Assembly (NCBI GenBank): GCA_964629325.1
Contig: CAZVSC010000001.1
Span: 62,001 to 126,000 of the forward strand
Length of the DNA: 64,000 nt
DNA from: Eutrophocola sp964629325
Lineage (GTDB): Bacteria > Pseudomonadota > Gammaproteobacteria > Pseudomonadales > Pseudohongiellaceae
Direction: 5' to 3'
Position numbers and translations under genes: made by a program. The stretch's first letter is position 1. Each line of letters begins with the position of its first letter. Of this stretch, positions 8,062 through 17,632 are shown piece after piece. A model generated the notes under the pieces. That model was not told the origin of the DNA. It did no database searches and was given only the letters and a program-made list of their open reading frames with translations.

Positions 8062-9804
8062 GGGAGGGAGACTGTATTCCTTGCTCGAATTCCGGCTGCT
8101 GCGCCCCAGGCGGTGAACCCGGGTTACAGCCTGTTCCAATCGGCTGCGGTCGAGCCCGTCTGCTGCTTCGATACTGTATAGGGATTTTTCCAGTTCTGCC
8201 AGCAGGGCTGCCAGTTCGGCGTCACCGCTGTTTTGTAACAGTTGACCCAGGGTCAGCAATGTATTGTCCTGGTAGAGCGCCTTGCCCCAGGCGATGAGGC
8301 ACCGCTTGATCTCGGCGGCGCTGCCCCTGGACATTGCCGTACGCAGTACTTTCAGGGCGCTGTCCGCATTCGGGGTGGGGGCAGTGCGGGTGGTTTCGGT
8401 CTTGCGCGGCATCATGGCGGGTGTGGCCGTGGTCATGAAGGCCAGCAGGCGGCGGTTGCGCATCCACATGGTGGTGGAAAAGAGCCAGGCAACGGCGAAC
8501 ACGGCGGTCGCGGTAATCCAGAACAGGTAGAGCCCCGAGGTTTGCGTGGATGGGGAGAGCGCGCCGCTGCTGCCGGTCTGGATATTGCGATTGGGGCTGA
8601 TATCCGGTGCCGGGGGCTGTGCCGGTGCGGATCCCGGTATCACACTCAGAGTGCGGGCGGGAATCACGGCACGTTCCAGTGTATCGGTGGTCGTGTTCCA
8701 CCAGGGCACGACCACTTCGGGTATCACAAATTCACCGGCTTCCGATGGCACGATAGCGGTACCCTCGGTACGGGAGCCGGTGACCCCGAGATCATCAGCG
8801 GAATCCTCGCGCACTGGCTGGTCGGGATAGAATTTCAGGCCGCTCATGTCCTCGTAGGTTATGCCGGGCAGGAGCGAGCTGCTCAGGCCGGTTGCTGTGA
8901 GCCGGATATTGCGAGTCACCGAATCGCCGATAGCCAGGCTTTCAACCGGACCGCTCCAGCTTTCCTCAATGCTGAGATCGGCAGCGGGCAGCCAGGTCTG
9001 GCCGGGGAAATTTGCCGGCTTGCCCAGAACGTCGATGGCATGGGTATCGCTGGCCAGGTTGATTTCCCGCACGCTGGTACGGTTATTGAAGAAGCGGGTG
9101 AGCCCCCCGCGGCGCCCTACGGTGGCAGTAAAATAAACCGGCGGAATAGTGAGTTCGCCGCTGCTCTGCGGGAAGATGACGAACTTGCGCTCAGTGACAT
9201 TGAAGCGAATACCACTGGCGATTTCGGAATAGGTCTCATCGCTGCCCAGCTGCTGCACAACGGCATCGGCGACCTGTGGTGAGGTCAGCTGTGCGCCCTG
9301 GTCAAAACTGATCGAATAATACAACTTGATGGTATAGAGCAGCTGTTCCTGAACATAGATTTGCTCCTTGCTGACGCTCGACTCGATGAAGATTTCCGAA
9401 TCGCCGGCATTGCTCACCTGGTCGGGCTCACCCACGTTTATGCGAATGGGGGCGGTAGCCTCGTTGTTAATGCGGAAGGCCGGGATGGTCAGGGCGCCGG
9501 TGGACAGTGGCCGCAAGCGGACGATGTAGTCGACGAAGGACTGCACGGTACCGTTGATATTCGTATATGAACTGCGTGTGCTGACATTGCCGATCTGCTC
9601 GAAGTCCCGATTGAGACCCGACAGGGAGGGCCTGGAATTGCCCAGACTGTTGTCGACACGAATGGTCAGCGTGATGATTTCATTCAGCGTGACCTCGTTG
9701 CGGTCCACGAAGGCACTCAGGTTCTGGATGTCGTTCTGTGCCACCAGTGGCAGGCACAGTAGTCCCAGAGCAAGGCCCAGGGTTGTCAGTAGGCGTTTTA
9801 CCAT
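8047..9804 (-). CDS. batD: BatD-like protein (aerotolerance operon)
   Basis: A 585-residue BatD family protein. It has an N-terminal signal peptide ending near LVAQ-ND (residue about 22), a long periplasmic region of beta-rich BatD repeats, a membrane helix at about 425-445 (LYLFWITATAVFAVAWLF) and a cytoplasmic helical tail. It is the last gene of the moxR-DUF58-DUF4381-batA-batB-batD operon and overlaps batB by 7 bp. Bat proteins are thought to form an envelope complex with MoxR; the molecular task is unknown. A Shine-Dalgarno-like AAGGA precedes ATG 9804. Confidence 0.88.
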   Translation of the reverse strand: MVKRLLTTLGLALGLLCLPLVAQNDIQNLSAFVDRNEVTLNEIITLTIRVDNSLGNSRPSLSGLNRDFEQIGNVSTRSSYTNINGTVQSFVDYIVRLRPLSTGALTIPAFRINNEATAPIRINVGEPDQVSNAGDSEIFIESSVSKEQIYVQEQLLYTIKLYYSISFDQGAQLTSPQVADAVVQQLGSDETYSEIASGIRFNVTERKFVIFPQSSGELTIPPVYFTATVGRRGGLTRFFNNRTSVREINLASDTHAIDVLGKPANFPGQTWLPAADLSIEESWSGPVESLAIGDSVTRNIRLTATGLSSSLLPGITYEDMSGLKFYPDQPVREDSADDLGVTGSRTEGTAIVPSEAGEFVIPEVVVPWWNTTTDTLERAVIPARTLSVIPGSAPAQPPAPDISPNRNIQTGSSGALSPSTQTSGLYLFWITATAVFAVAWLFSTTMWMRNRRLLAFMTTATPAMMPRKTETTRTAPTPNADSALKVLRTAMSRGSAAEIKRCLIAWGKALYQDNTLLTLGQLLQNSGDAELAALLAELEKSLYSIEAADGLDRSRLEQAVTRVHRLGRSSRNSSKEYSLPPLYKN

Positions 9805-11594
9805 CGTTGTTGGTTTCCTTCCTGTTCCGCCAGGTTCGGATTCTGTATTTCCTCGAAGCGCCTGCGTGCAGCCTGGTACTGGAACTTGCGCCTCAACAAT
9901 TCACCCGGGTCATCCGGAATCCTGCGCAGCCACTGCTGCATGGCCTGTTCTTCCTCCGAGTCGGGTTCCTCGCCTTCCTGTGGCTCAGGCATTTCCTGCT
10001 CCTGGGGCTCGGATTCGCTTTCCTGCTCGGACTGCTGCTGGTCCTGGTTCTGCTGGTCTTCCTGTTGCTGCTGGTCCTGTTCGGACTGATCCTGCTGGTC
10101 CTGGTTTTGCTGTTCCTGCTGCTGATCTTGCTGCTGCTCGCCTTCCTGTTGCTGCTGGTCCTGATTCTCGCCGTCCTGCTGTTGCTGCTGCTGTTGCTGC
10201 TGTTCCTGCTCCTCCATGATGTTTTCGAGCAATTCCTTGTTATACGCGGCATCTTCGTGATCCGGAGCCAGCGCCAGGACCTGGTCGTAGGCGGCAATGG
10301 CTTCCGGGTAGCGGTTCAGCCGGGCCAGCGCGTTGCCGCGATTATAAAGGGACTCGACATCTTCCAGAAGGGACAGATCGGCCAGGGCGTTTTCAAAATT
10401 GCCGGCTTTGTAGTTGGCGGATGCACGCCAGGCGTCATCCCGGAACAGGGTGGCCGCTTCCGCATACTCCTCCCCGGTGAATGCCTCAACACCCTGCTTG
10501 TCCTTGCTGACCCACAGGTCCCTCAATTCCCAGGCATACGCATCACGATCCGGGGCGAACAGGAAGGCGAAGGCAAGCCCGAGAACCCAGCCGCGGCGGA
10601 ATGCCAGCGCCGCCAGGGGCAGCGCCAGCAGCAGGAGCCAGGGCCCGGTTTCGTACCAGATGTCGAATTCACGTTCCACGTCCACCAGGTTTTCGTTTTC
10701 ATCGAAGATGCTCTGGTCGAGCAGGTACTCGATATCCTCATCGGTGAGCAGGGCATCGGCATAGCGACCGCCGGTGGTCGTTGCCAGTTCCTGCAACAGG
10801 CCGCGCTCGAGGCGTGGTATGACAATAGCGTTGGCGCTGTCGCGCAGGAATCCGCCTTCCGCCATGGGAATGGGTGCGCCATCCTCGGTGCCGACACCAA
10901 GGACGGACAGGGTATGCGCGGTACCGTTGAGCAGGTTGCGAATGGAGCCGATATCATCGTTGTTGATGCCATCAGTTATCAGCAGGATCTGCGCCTGCGG
11001 AAGGCTGGCGTTATCCAGCAGGCTGATCGCCAGTTCGATGCCGGTCGCCGGTCTGCTGCCCTCGATGGGCATGATGTTCGGTTGCAGTGACGGCACCAGG
11101 TTATTGATGGTTTCCACGTCATCGGTGAGCGGGGTTACGGCATGTGCATCACCCGCGTAAACCACCAGGGCGGTCTGGCCTTCCTCGCGCCGGCTGTTGA
11201 GGACGTCGATGATCTTGCGTTGTGTGCGCACGGCCCGGTTAGGTGCGACGTCATTGGCATACATGGACAGTGACATATCCGCCACGATGACCAGGGCATC
11301 CTCGCGTTCCTGGACCGGAACCGGAATCTGCTGCCATACCGGTCCTGCCAATGCCACCAGCCCGAGGCTCCACAGGAGCAGCAAACCGAATACAGGATAG
11401 GTGGCTTTCGGGGAGGAATCCTTATCGAGCAGGAATGGCAGCAGGACTGGATCGATGGCACGCGTCCAGGTGCTGCGGTTACTTTGTATAAAAAGCACCA
11501 GGCAGACGAGCAGGAAGGCCGGTATCAGTCCATACAGGAATACAGGGCGCAGGAAGTGGAAGTTGTCCATGAATTCGGCGGGCAGCAGCGGCAT
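9798..11594 (-). CDS. batB: BatB/BatC-type fusion: VWA domain, TPRs and a Gln-rich tail
   Basis: A 598-residue inner-membrane protein. Helices at about 16-36 and 66-85 precede a von Willebrand A domain with metal site DMSLS (106-110) and LLITDGIN. A further hydrophobic pair lies at about 305-345. TPR-like repeats (about 375-455, including the segment SLYNRGNALARLNRYPEAIA) follow. Then comes a Gln/Glu/Asp-rich tract (about 460-546) and a conserved end. In many bacteria the VWA and TPR parts are separate BatB and BatC; here they are one chain. ATG 11594 overlaps the batA stop by 1 bp (TGATG) and has a GGAGG site 9 nt upstream. That is why it is preferred over the internal ATG at 11570. Confidence 0.9.
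   Translation of the reverse strand: MPLLPAEFMDNFHFLRPVFLYGLIPAFLLVCLVLFIQSNRSTWTRAIDPVLLPFLLDKDSSPKATYPVFGLLLLWSLGLVALAGPVWQQIPVPVQEREDALVIVADMSLSMYANDVAPNRAVRTQRKIIDVLNSRREEGQTALVVYAGDAHAVTPLTDDVETINNLVPSLQPNIMPIEGSRPATGIELAISLLDNASLPQAQILLITDGINNDDIGSIRNLLNGTAHTLSVLGVGTEDGAPIPMAEGGFLRDSANAIVIPRLERGLLQELATTTGGRYADALLTDEDIEYLLDQSIFDENENLVDVEREFDIWYETGPWLLLLALPLAALAFRRGWVLGLAFAFLFAPDRDAYAWELRDLWVSKDKQGVEAFTGEEYAEAATLFRDDAWRASANYKAGNFENALADLSLLEDVESLYNRGNALARLNRYPEAIAAYDQVLALAPDHEDAAYNKELLENIMEEQEQQQQQQQQQDGENQDQQQQEGEQQQDQQQEQQNQDQQDQSEQDQQQQEDQQNQDQQQSEQESESEPQEQEMPEPQEGEEPDSEEEQAMQQWLRRIPDDPGELLRRKFQYQAARRRFEEIQNPNLAEQEGNQQRW
9955..10218 (-). repeat. CAG/CAA low-complexity tract inside batB
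   Basis: A dense run of Gln codons with Glu and Asp between them, including about ten consecutive Gln near 10190-10215. Both CAG and CAA are used, so it is not a pure microsatellite. It encodes the disordered linker after the TPRs. The opposite strand reads as Leu-rich nonsense. Confidence 0.85.
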
Positions 11595-12652
11595 CAGGCT
11601 TCCACCTCCGCCAGGTTTGCGTCGGCAGGCAATACGCTCCTGGGTTCACGACGGATGCTGAACAGGATGCCCCAGGGAATGCGCAATAGGGCAATGAGGA
11701 AACTAAGAGCCATGGCCACACCCAACGGGTAGAAGAACAGGGCCGATGTGGGGCGAAATGTTTCAGCCTCCTGCTCGACAGGCTCAAGCTGGTCGAGGAT
11801 TTCGTAAATCTCCTCGAGCTCCGCGCGGTCACGGGCGCGGAAATAACGGCCGCCTGTATTGACGGCGATTCGGGTCAGGGTGTCCTCGTCGAGATCGGCC
11901 GACGGATTGATGGTGCGCGGGCCAAACAGGGAATTGGTGGTGGAGGCGTCGGCCCCGATACCGATGGTGTAGATCTTGATGCGCTCGCGCATGGCCAGAT
12001 CGCCTGCCTGCACGGGAGTCACTTCCCCGGCATTATTTACACCGTCCGTGAGCAGGATGAGTATGCGACTGGCTTCTGGGCGCTCACGCAGATGCTTGAC
12101 GCCCAGCCCGATAGCGTCACCGATGGCCGTGGCGTTTTCCTCGATGATGCCGATCTCGGCTTCCACAAGCAGTGTCTGCACTGTGTCGCGGTCAAAGGTC
12201 AGCGGTGCCTGGGTGTAGGCCCGGGCAGCAAACAGGATGAGCCCGAGACGGTCGCCGGTGCGTCTTTCCACGAAGTCGCCCACGACGGACTTCACCACCT
12301 GCAGGCGCGTGGCATTCTGGCCATTCAACTGGATATCCTGGGCTTCCATGGAGCCGGAAATGTCGACGGCAAGCATGAGGTCACGGCCCGTGGTCGGCAG
12401 TTGGACCGGATCACCGACCCATTGCGGCCTGCTGGCAGCAAGCACCAGCAAAAGCCAGGCGAAGATGGCGAGCACGGCGATCAGACGATTACGCGCGCCT
12501 ACCTTCGGCGCGACAGATTCGATTCGCGACATGGACTTGAAGAAGGGCACGAAAAGCGAAGCGTCACGGTTAGCGGCACGTGGCAAGAGGCCATGGCAAA
12601 GCCAGGGGAGGGGCAGCAGGACGAAGACCCAGGGCCAGAGGAACTGGATCAT
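11594..12652 (-). CDS. batA: BatA-like von Willebrand A membrane protein
   Basis: A 352-residue BatA protein. Membrane helices lie at about 4-21, 56-74 and near the C-terminus (about 310-335), with a VWA domain between. The metal site is DISGS (97-101), with LILLTDGVNN further on. The start is ATG 12652, which overlaps the DUF4381 stop by 4 bp (ATGA). The frame is open for another 450 bases upstream, but that stretch overlaps the DUF4381 gene and does not resemble the family. Partner of BatB in the Bat complex. Confidence 0.93.
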   Translation of the reverse strand: MIQFLWPWVFVLLPLPWLCHGLLPRAANRDASLFVPFFKSMSRIESVAPKVGARNRLIAVLAIFAWLLLVLAASRPQWVGDPVQLPTTGRDLMLAVDISGSMEAQDIQLNGQNATRLQVVKSVVGDFVERRTGDRLGLILFAARAYTQAPLTFDRDTVQTLLVEAEIGIIEENATAIGDAIGLGVKHLRERPEASRILILLTDGVNNAGEVTPVQAGDLAMRERIKIYTIGIGADASTTNSLFGPRTINPSADLDEDTLTRIAVNTGGRYFRARDRAELEEIYEILDQLEPVEQEAETFRPTSALFFYPLGVAMALSFLIALLRIPWGILFSIRREPRSVLPADANLAEVEA

Positions 12653-13188
12653 GCCGCGACTCCTGCTGCCGGCGGTCGCTGCGCGGATGTTGTGTAGCGA
12701 TTCGCCACCCAGTTCCTGGCGGCCTGGTAGAGCGCATCGCCGTCGGCATCGAATACGGGGCGGTAGGCACCATCCGCGAGTACCGCACCCGGACCCTGGC
12801 TGAAGGCGCTGCCCTGGTCGCACGCATCGAGGAAATGCAGCCAGTCCCGGCCGGTCAGGCTCGAGCAATTGCTGTCCGGATACATGACCTGGGCCACCCG
12901 TTTCAGGAGGGTGTTGACGGCGGCGAGAAACGCGAGCCCGGCCTGGTTGCGGGTCTTGTCGAATGCCGACTGTTCGGTAAACACGGTATAGGCCTGATCC
13001 AGTTCGCGCAGTACGCTTTCCAGGCGGCGGCGCCGTATCATGGCCGCGAGGGTATGCCGGCAAAGAAACGCCAGGCCGATCAACAGGCATAGCAGCAGAA
13101 TCCACCAGCCGGGAGCGGGAGGCCAGAAAGACACCGGATCAGGCAGGTGTATGTCCCGGAGTTGGCTTAAGGGGTCTTCTGCTTCCAT
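12649..13188 (-). CDS. DUF4381 membrane protein
   Basis: A 179-residue DUF4381 protein. The signature LRDIHLPDPVSFWPPAPGWW is followed by a membrane helix (about 29-46), a basic RRRR stretch and a helical cytoplasmic domain. These proteins occur only in moxR/bat operons and may link the DUF58 and VWA partners. It overlaps the DUF58 gene by 22 bp and batA by 4 bp. Confidence 0.9.
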   Translation of the reverse strand: MEAEDPLSQLRDIHLPDPVSFWPPAPGWWILLLCLLIGLAFLCRHTLAAMIRRRRLESVLRELDQAYTVFTEQSAFDKTRNQAGLAFLAAVNTLLKRVAQVMYPDSNCSSLTGRDWLHFLDACDQGSAFSQGPGAVLADGAYRPVFDADGDALYQAARNWVANRYTTSAQRPPAAGVAA

Positions 13189-14132
13189 GTTTCCAGCTGG
13201 TCCAGTACCACCTGGTCGGTGCGCAGGGGTATCAGTGGGACCTTCATCTTGTTGAATTCGTTGAGCAGCATGGCCTGGCGGTCGGTGAACTGTTCGTGAT
13301 ACAGCGAGCGCACCGATTTCTTGTAGGTATTGATCGTGCTGCGGTGATGCCCGTCCGTAATACTGTAGACACCGGGAACCGGCAGGTTTTCCTCCAGCGC
13401 GTCATATATAAAGATGCAGGTAACGCTGTTGTGGATCGCCAACTGGTGCAGGTACTGTCTGCAACGGTCGTCGAAGGTCTGGAAATCGCTGATCATGTAC
13501 ACATTGGACCCGGGACGGGTGATCCGGTACATCTGTTCCAGTGCCTGCAGCAAGTAGTTGGTTCCGGTTGCCGTCTGTTCGGTATGGTGCTGGACGAGCT
13601 CCTGGTTGTAGCGGGCCAGGATATCCAGAAAGCGCAGGGCGGACCGCTTGCTGCGCCGGGGCTTGATGAGCTCCTGTGCACTGTCGCTGAAGACCACGCC
13701 ACCAACCCGGTCGCCGTTGTCCACCGTGGTCCAGCAGATGATGGCCGCGGCTTCCGCGGCAACCACTGACTTGAAGGCCACCTGGCTGCCGAAAAACATG
13801 TTATGGCTCTGGTCGCAGCCTATGATCACGGGCCGCTCACGTTCCTCGCGAAATACCTTGGTAAACGGGCGACCGGTCCTGGCTGTCACCCGCCAGTCGA
13901 TCTGGCGGATATCATCACCAGGCTGGTAGGCACGGAATTCCTCGAAGTCGACGCCACGCCCCTTGTGCTTGGATATATGCGATCCGGACATGCCAAGGCG
14001 GCTGCGCGACTGGTAATCCAGTTCGAGGGACTTCGCCACGTGCCGTTGGTCGAACAGTTGTTCGAGGGTGATAAAGGCACCCCGGCTTCGGTACTGGTCC
14101 TGGCGAACGTTTAACTGGCGTTTATGGGACAA
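13167..14132 (-). CDS. DUF58 protein of the moxR-bat operon
   Basis: A 321-residue DUF58 protein without membrane helices. It shows the family signature (GRGVDFEEFRAYQPGDDIRQ, then DWRVTARTGRPFTK and FREERERPV) and a degenerate VWA-like half. The start chosen is TTG 14132 (LSHKRQLNVRQ), with AGGA 6-7 nt upstream and 13 bp after the moxR stop. There is no in-frame ATG before the domain, and longer readings would run far into moxR. Cytoplasmic partner of the MoxR ATPase. Confidence 0.85.
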   Translation of the reverse strand: MSHKRQLNVRQDQYRSRGAFITLEQLFDQRHVAKSLELDYQSRSRLGMSGSHISKHKGRGVDFEEFRAYQPGDDIRQIDWRVTARTGRPFTKVFREERERPVIIGCDQSHNMFFGSQVAFKSVVAAEAAAIICWTTVDNGDRVGGVVFSDSAQELIKPRRSKRSALRFLDILARYNQELVQHHTEQTATGTNYLLQALEQMYRITRPGSNVYMISDFQTFDDRCRQYLHQLAIHNSVTCIFIYDALEENLPVPGVYSITDGHHRSTINTYKKSVRSLYHEQFTDRQAMLLNEFNKMKVPLIPLRTDQVVLDQLETWKQKTP

Positions 14133-14145
14133 GGGAATTCCTTGG

Positions 14146-15105
<960 letters not shown>

Positions 15106-15334
15106 GTAATGGACTCTCTTGCTCTTGCTTCCAGGCTACTGCTGCGGGCCGGCGGCTGCGCCTGAACGGCGCCGGAAATGCATCCCCCAAGGATGCCGGC
15201 TCGACCAAAAAACCGATTCTATAGTGAATCCCAATGCATTGAAAATGTTACTTGTGGAGCCCCAAGGTGACTAATAGTGTGGGAAAATAACCACCCGCCA
15301 GGCCCCGAAACCCCCAGGAAGGACTCTGTCACCC

Positions 15335-15595
15335 ATGCCAGCCCCGTATTCCACACTGATTCTGTACTCGACGCCGGCCTGTCACCTCTGTGAAACAGCC
15401 CATGCCTTGATGGCGAGCCACCTTGAGCGGCTGGGCATTGTCCTGGAGGAAGTGGACATCAGTATGTCGGATGCCCTGGTGGACAGGTACGGGATCCGGA
15501 TACCGGTAATCCGGTTTGCGGACGGGGAAGCGGAGCTGGGCTGGCCATTTACCGAGGATGCGTTTCTCGGCTTTGTCGGGAGTAAGGGGGGCTAG
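15335..15595 (+). CDS. Glutaredoxin-like protein (DUF836 family)
   Basis: An 86-residue thioredoxin-fold protein. The redox motif C16-H-L-C19 follows the first strand (TLILYSTPAC), and the cis-Pro region is RIPVIRF. This is the short glutaredoxin-like family with unknown partner. It converges with the M15 peptidase gene and their stops overlap by 4 bp. Confidence 0.88.
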   Translation: MPAPYSTLILYSTPACHLCETAHALMASHLERLGIVLEEVDISMSDALVDRYGIRIPVIRFADGEAELGWPFTEDAFLGFVGSKGG

Positions 15596-16617
15596 ATGAT
15601 CTTGATATGCCAGGGCTCGTAACGTACGCCGTAGCGGTTGGTATCGGTATAGCGGATATCGACATAGCCGAGCCTGATCAGGCGCTTGAATTCTTCCGTG
15701 TTGGAAAAATCTATGGTGAAGTTGGCTTCGCCCAGGCCGATCTTGCCGACGTCAAAGTCACCGATGCCATGAAAAGAATATCCCGGCGGCGCCAGCGAGC
15801 GTGACGCTTTGGAAAGATTGCCGTTGGACTGGCGCGTCTTGGACAGGTAGAGGTGCATCTGCTTGACCACATTGCGGATGCCCGAGGTCAGCAGCAGGTT
15901 GTTGCCGACATCACGGTGAATCTGCTTGTACTGATTCAGGGAATCGCCCTTGAGGAGGAAATGCCCGCTGCCACCGATCTTTTCCACTTCACTCTGCAGG
16001 ATGCGGTGAGTCAGCTCAGGTGTGACCTTTTCACCAAAGAAGCCGTACTGGGTGGCATCGTTGAAGAAGATTTCCTCCATGAACGCGATCTCGGCCGGAT
16101 CGAAATCGCCTATTTCCTCGTAGTTGCGTGCGAAATAGAGCATCTCGTCGAAGCCAATGAGGTTGAAATTGCCATGGCCGATGAAGCGCTGCACCCGCTC
16201 CAGGCGCTCGATGGTCGGTGACAACAGCAGCTGGTTGATTTCGCTCAGGTAGATATCGCCCGGAAAGTCGCCACCGAAATTGCGGATCTTTTCCAGGTAA
16301 ATATTGACGTCTGTGTCCTCAAGGCTGTCGATCTCGACTACGTCGACCCGGCGCTCGGTATGCTTGAATCCTTCCTGCAGGTCATTTTCCGGCGCCACGA
16401 CCATGATGCCTTCCTCCGCCGTGGGCAGGGCTTCAGAAGCCAGTTGCCGGGTTTCATGGGAAATGGCGGTGTCGGGACCGATAGGGAGCGGTTCGTGGAG
16501 ACCCGGCATGTCGCTGAAGGACAGGCGGTTGTTCTTGTACTGGTCATACAGCCGGGAGCTGAGGAAGGAAATGCCCCCACCTGCGATGACTGCTGCCAGA
16601 AAGTCCCGTTTTTTCAT
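15592..16617 (-). CDS. VanY-like D,D-carboxypeptidase (M15 family), exported
   Basis: A 341-residue protein with a basic N-terminus and hydrophobic stretch (KKRDFLAAVIAGGGISFL) that suggests export, possibly by Tat although only KR is present. The C-terminal third carries the M15B zinc site: SFHGIGDFD (His and Asp ligands) and EPWHIKI (His ligand with its preceding Glu). These enzymes trim D-Ala from peptidoglycan stems. The first two thirds (acidic, 40-220) match nothing I know. ATG 16617 lies 23 bp after the tatD stop, so the two are probably cotranscribed. Confidence 0.8.
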   Translation of the reverse strand: MKKRDFLAAVIAGGGISFLSSRLYDQYKNNRLSFSDMPGLHEPLPIGPDTAISHETRQLASEALPTAEEGIMVVAPENDLQEGFKHTERRVDVVEIDSLEDTDVNIYLEKIRNFGGDFPGDIYLSEINQLLLSPTIERLERVQRFIGHGNFNLIGFDEMLYFARNYEEIGDFDPAEIAFMEEIFFNDATQYGFFGEKVTPELTHRILQSEVEKIGGSGHFLLKGDSLNQYKQIHRDVGNNLLLTSGIRNVVKQMHLYLSKTRQSNGNLSKASRSLAPPGYSFHGIGDFDVGKIGLGEANFTIDFSNTEEFKRLIRLGYVDIRYTDTNRYGVRYEPWHIKII

Positions 16618-16639
16618 ATCCCGCGGAATATAGCAAAGA

Positions 16640-17443
16640 TTATATGGCGAAAAAATCCCTGGCCGTCCGGGTTGTCTGTTCGGCAAGGCTTTTTTCCGAT
16701 TTGCCGAGGCACTCGGCAACGGCAGCCAGCACGTGGACCAGATTGGCTGGTTCATTTCGACGGGTTTTGGGTTTGGGCCGGATGGTGCGCGGCATCAGGT
16801 AGGGAGAGTCGGTTTCAAGCATGAGCTTGTCTGCAGGGATCAGGCCGACAATGTCGTGCAGGTGGTGACCGCGCCGTTCATCGCAGATCCAGCCGGTAAT
16901 GCCGATATGCATGTCGAGTTCCAGGTAATCGCGCAGTTCTGCTTCCGTGCCGGTGAAGCAATGCACGACACCGCGGGGCAGGGCATTGCGGTATTCACTG
17001 AGGATTTCCAGAAAATCGGCATGACCGTCGCGCTGGTGCAGGAACACCGGCATGTCGAGTTTCGCTGCCAGGGCCATCTGGGCGGCGAATGCCTCCCGCT
17101 GCCGGTCGCGAGGGGAGAAATCCCGAAAATAATCCAGCCCCGTCTCACCCACGGCCCGGACGCAGGAATTGCCGGCCAGCGCCTCGAGGTCGGCGATGGC
17201 TGAGGGATTCTCGTGGGCCGCATCATGGGGGTGGATGCCCGCGGTGCAGTAAAGAAAACCCGGGTACTGGCCAGCCAGGCTGGCGGCGGCGCTGCTTGCA
17301 GGAACGGAGGTGCCGGTGACGAAAATCTGCTCGATGCCGACCGCCCGGGCTTCGTCCAGGACCTGATCCAGGTCGTGGCTGAAACTTTCATGGCTGAGAT
17401 TGGCACCGATGTCGACCAGCGGATATGGATTTTTTGATCTCAT
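16640..17443 (-). CDS. tatD: TatD metal-dependent hydrolase/DNase
   Basis: A 267-residue TatD. It matches E. coli TatD closely: YCTAGIHPHDA, GETGLDYFRDFSPRDRQ, PVFLHQRDGH, VVHCFTGTEAE, ITGWICDERRG, LMLETDSPYL and RNEPANL. The His and Asp ligands of the two-metal site are present. It is a 3'-5' exonuclease or phosphodiesterase used in DNA repair. The start codon at 17443 gives MRSKNPYPLVDIG. Confidence 0.94.
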   Translation of the reverse strand: MRSKNPYPLVDIGANLSHESFSHDLDQVLDEARAVGIEQIFVTGTSVPASSAAASLAGQYPGFLYCTAGIHPHDAAHENPSAIADLEALAGNSCVRAVGETGLDYFRDFSPRDRQREAFAAQMALAAKLDMPVFLHQRDGHADFLEILSEYRNALPRGVVHCFTGTEAELRDYLELDMHIGITGWICDERRGHHLHDIVGLIPADKLMLETDSPYLMPRTIRPKPKTRRNEPANLVHVLAAVAECLGKSEKSLAEQTTRTARDFFAI

Positions 17444-17503
17444 GGGCGTGGTGGAGTACTGCGATACATTCGTCGGTATGGTACCTCAAGGGACAACGCG
17501 CAA

Positions 17504-17548
17504 GGAACAAGGTAGCGTGCGGCACCTGGGCGCCTTGCTCCTTGTTCC
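17504..17548. repeat. 45-bp imperfect palindrome between tatD and ilvE
   Basis: GGAACAAGG (17504-17512) and CCTTGTTCC (17540-17548) form perfect 9-bp outer arms; AGC/GCT and GGC/GCC continue the pairing inward. There is no T run, so it is not a classic terminator. It sits 16 bp before the -35 box of ilvE. It may be an operator, a cruciform, or a stray repetitive palindrome. Confidence 0.6.
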
Positions 17549-17564
17549 CTGTTCCTGTAAAAAC

Positions 17565-17595
17565 TTGAGAGAAAACATGATTTCGCCGCTATAAT
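17565..17595 (+). promoter_or_regulatory. Likely sigma70 promoter of ilvE
   Basis: TTGAGA (17565-17570), a 19-bp spacer and a perfect TATAAT (17590-17595) lie 37 bp before ATG 17633. The spacer is longer than optimal. Confidence 0.55.
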
Positions 17596-17632
17596 AGCGA
17601 CCTTTTGAATTTCGGACGCCTGAATCTTGGTT

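Noticed and set aside
8242..9282. 346-codon open frame on the plus strand
   Set aside because: It is antisense to batD with no start signal or domain; high GC keeps the frame open.
9738..11090. Long Leu-rich open frame on the plus strand
   Set aside because: It is antisense to batB; the Leu runs are the complement of the Gln codons.
11594..13105. BatA starting at 13105 (503 residues)
   Set aside because: The first 150 residues overlap the DUF4381 gene and show no similarity; ATG 12652 with the ATGA overlap fits the family.
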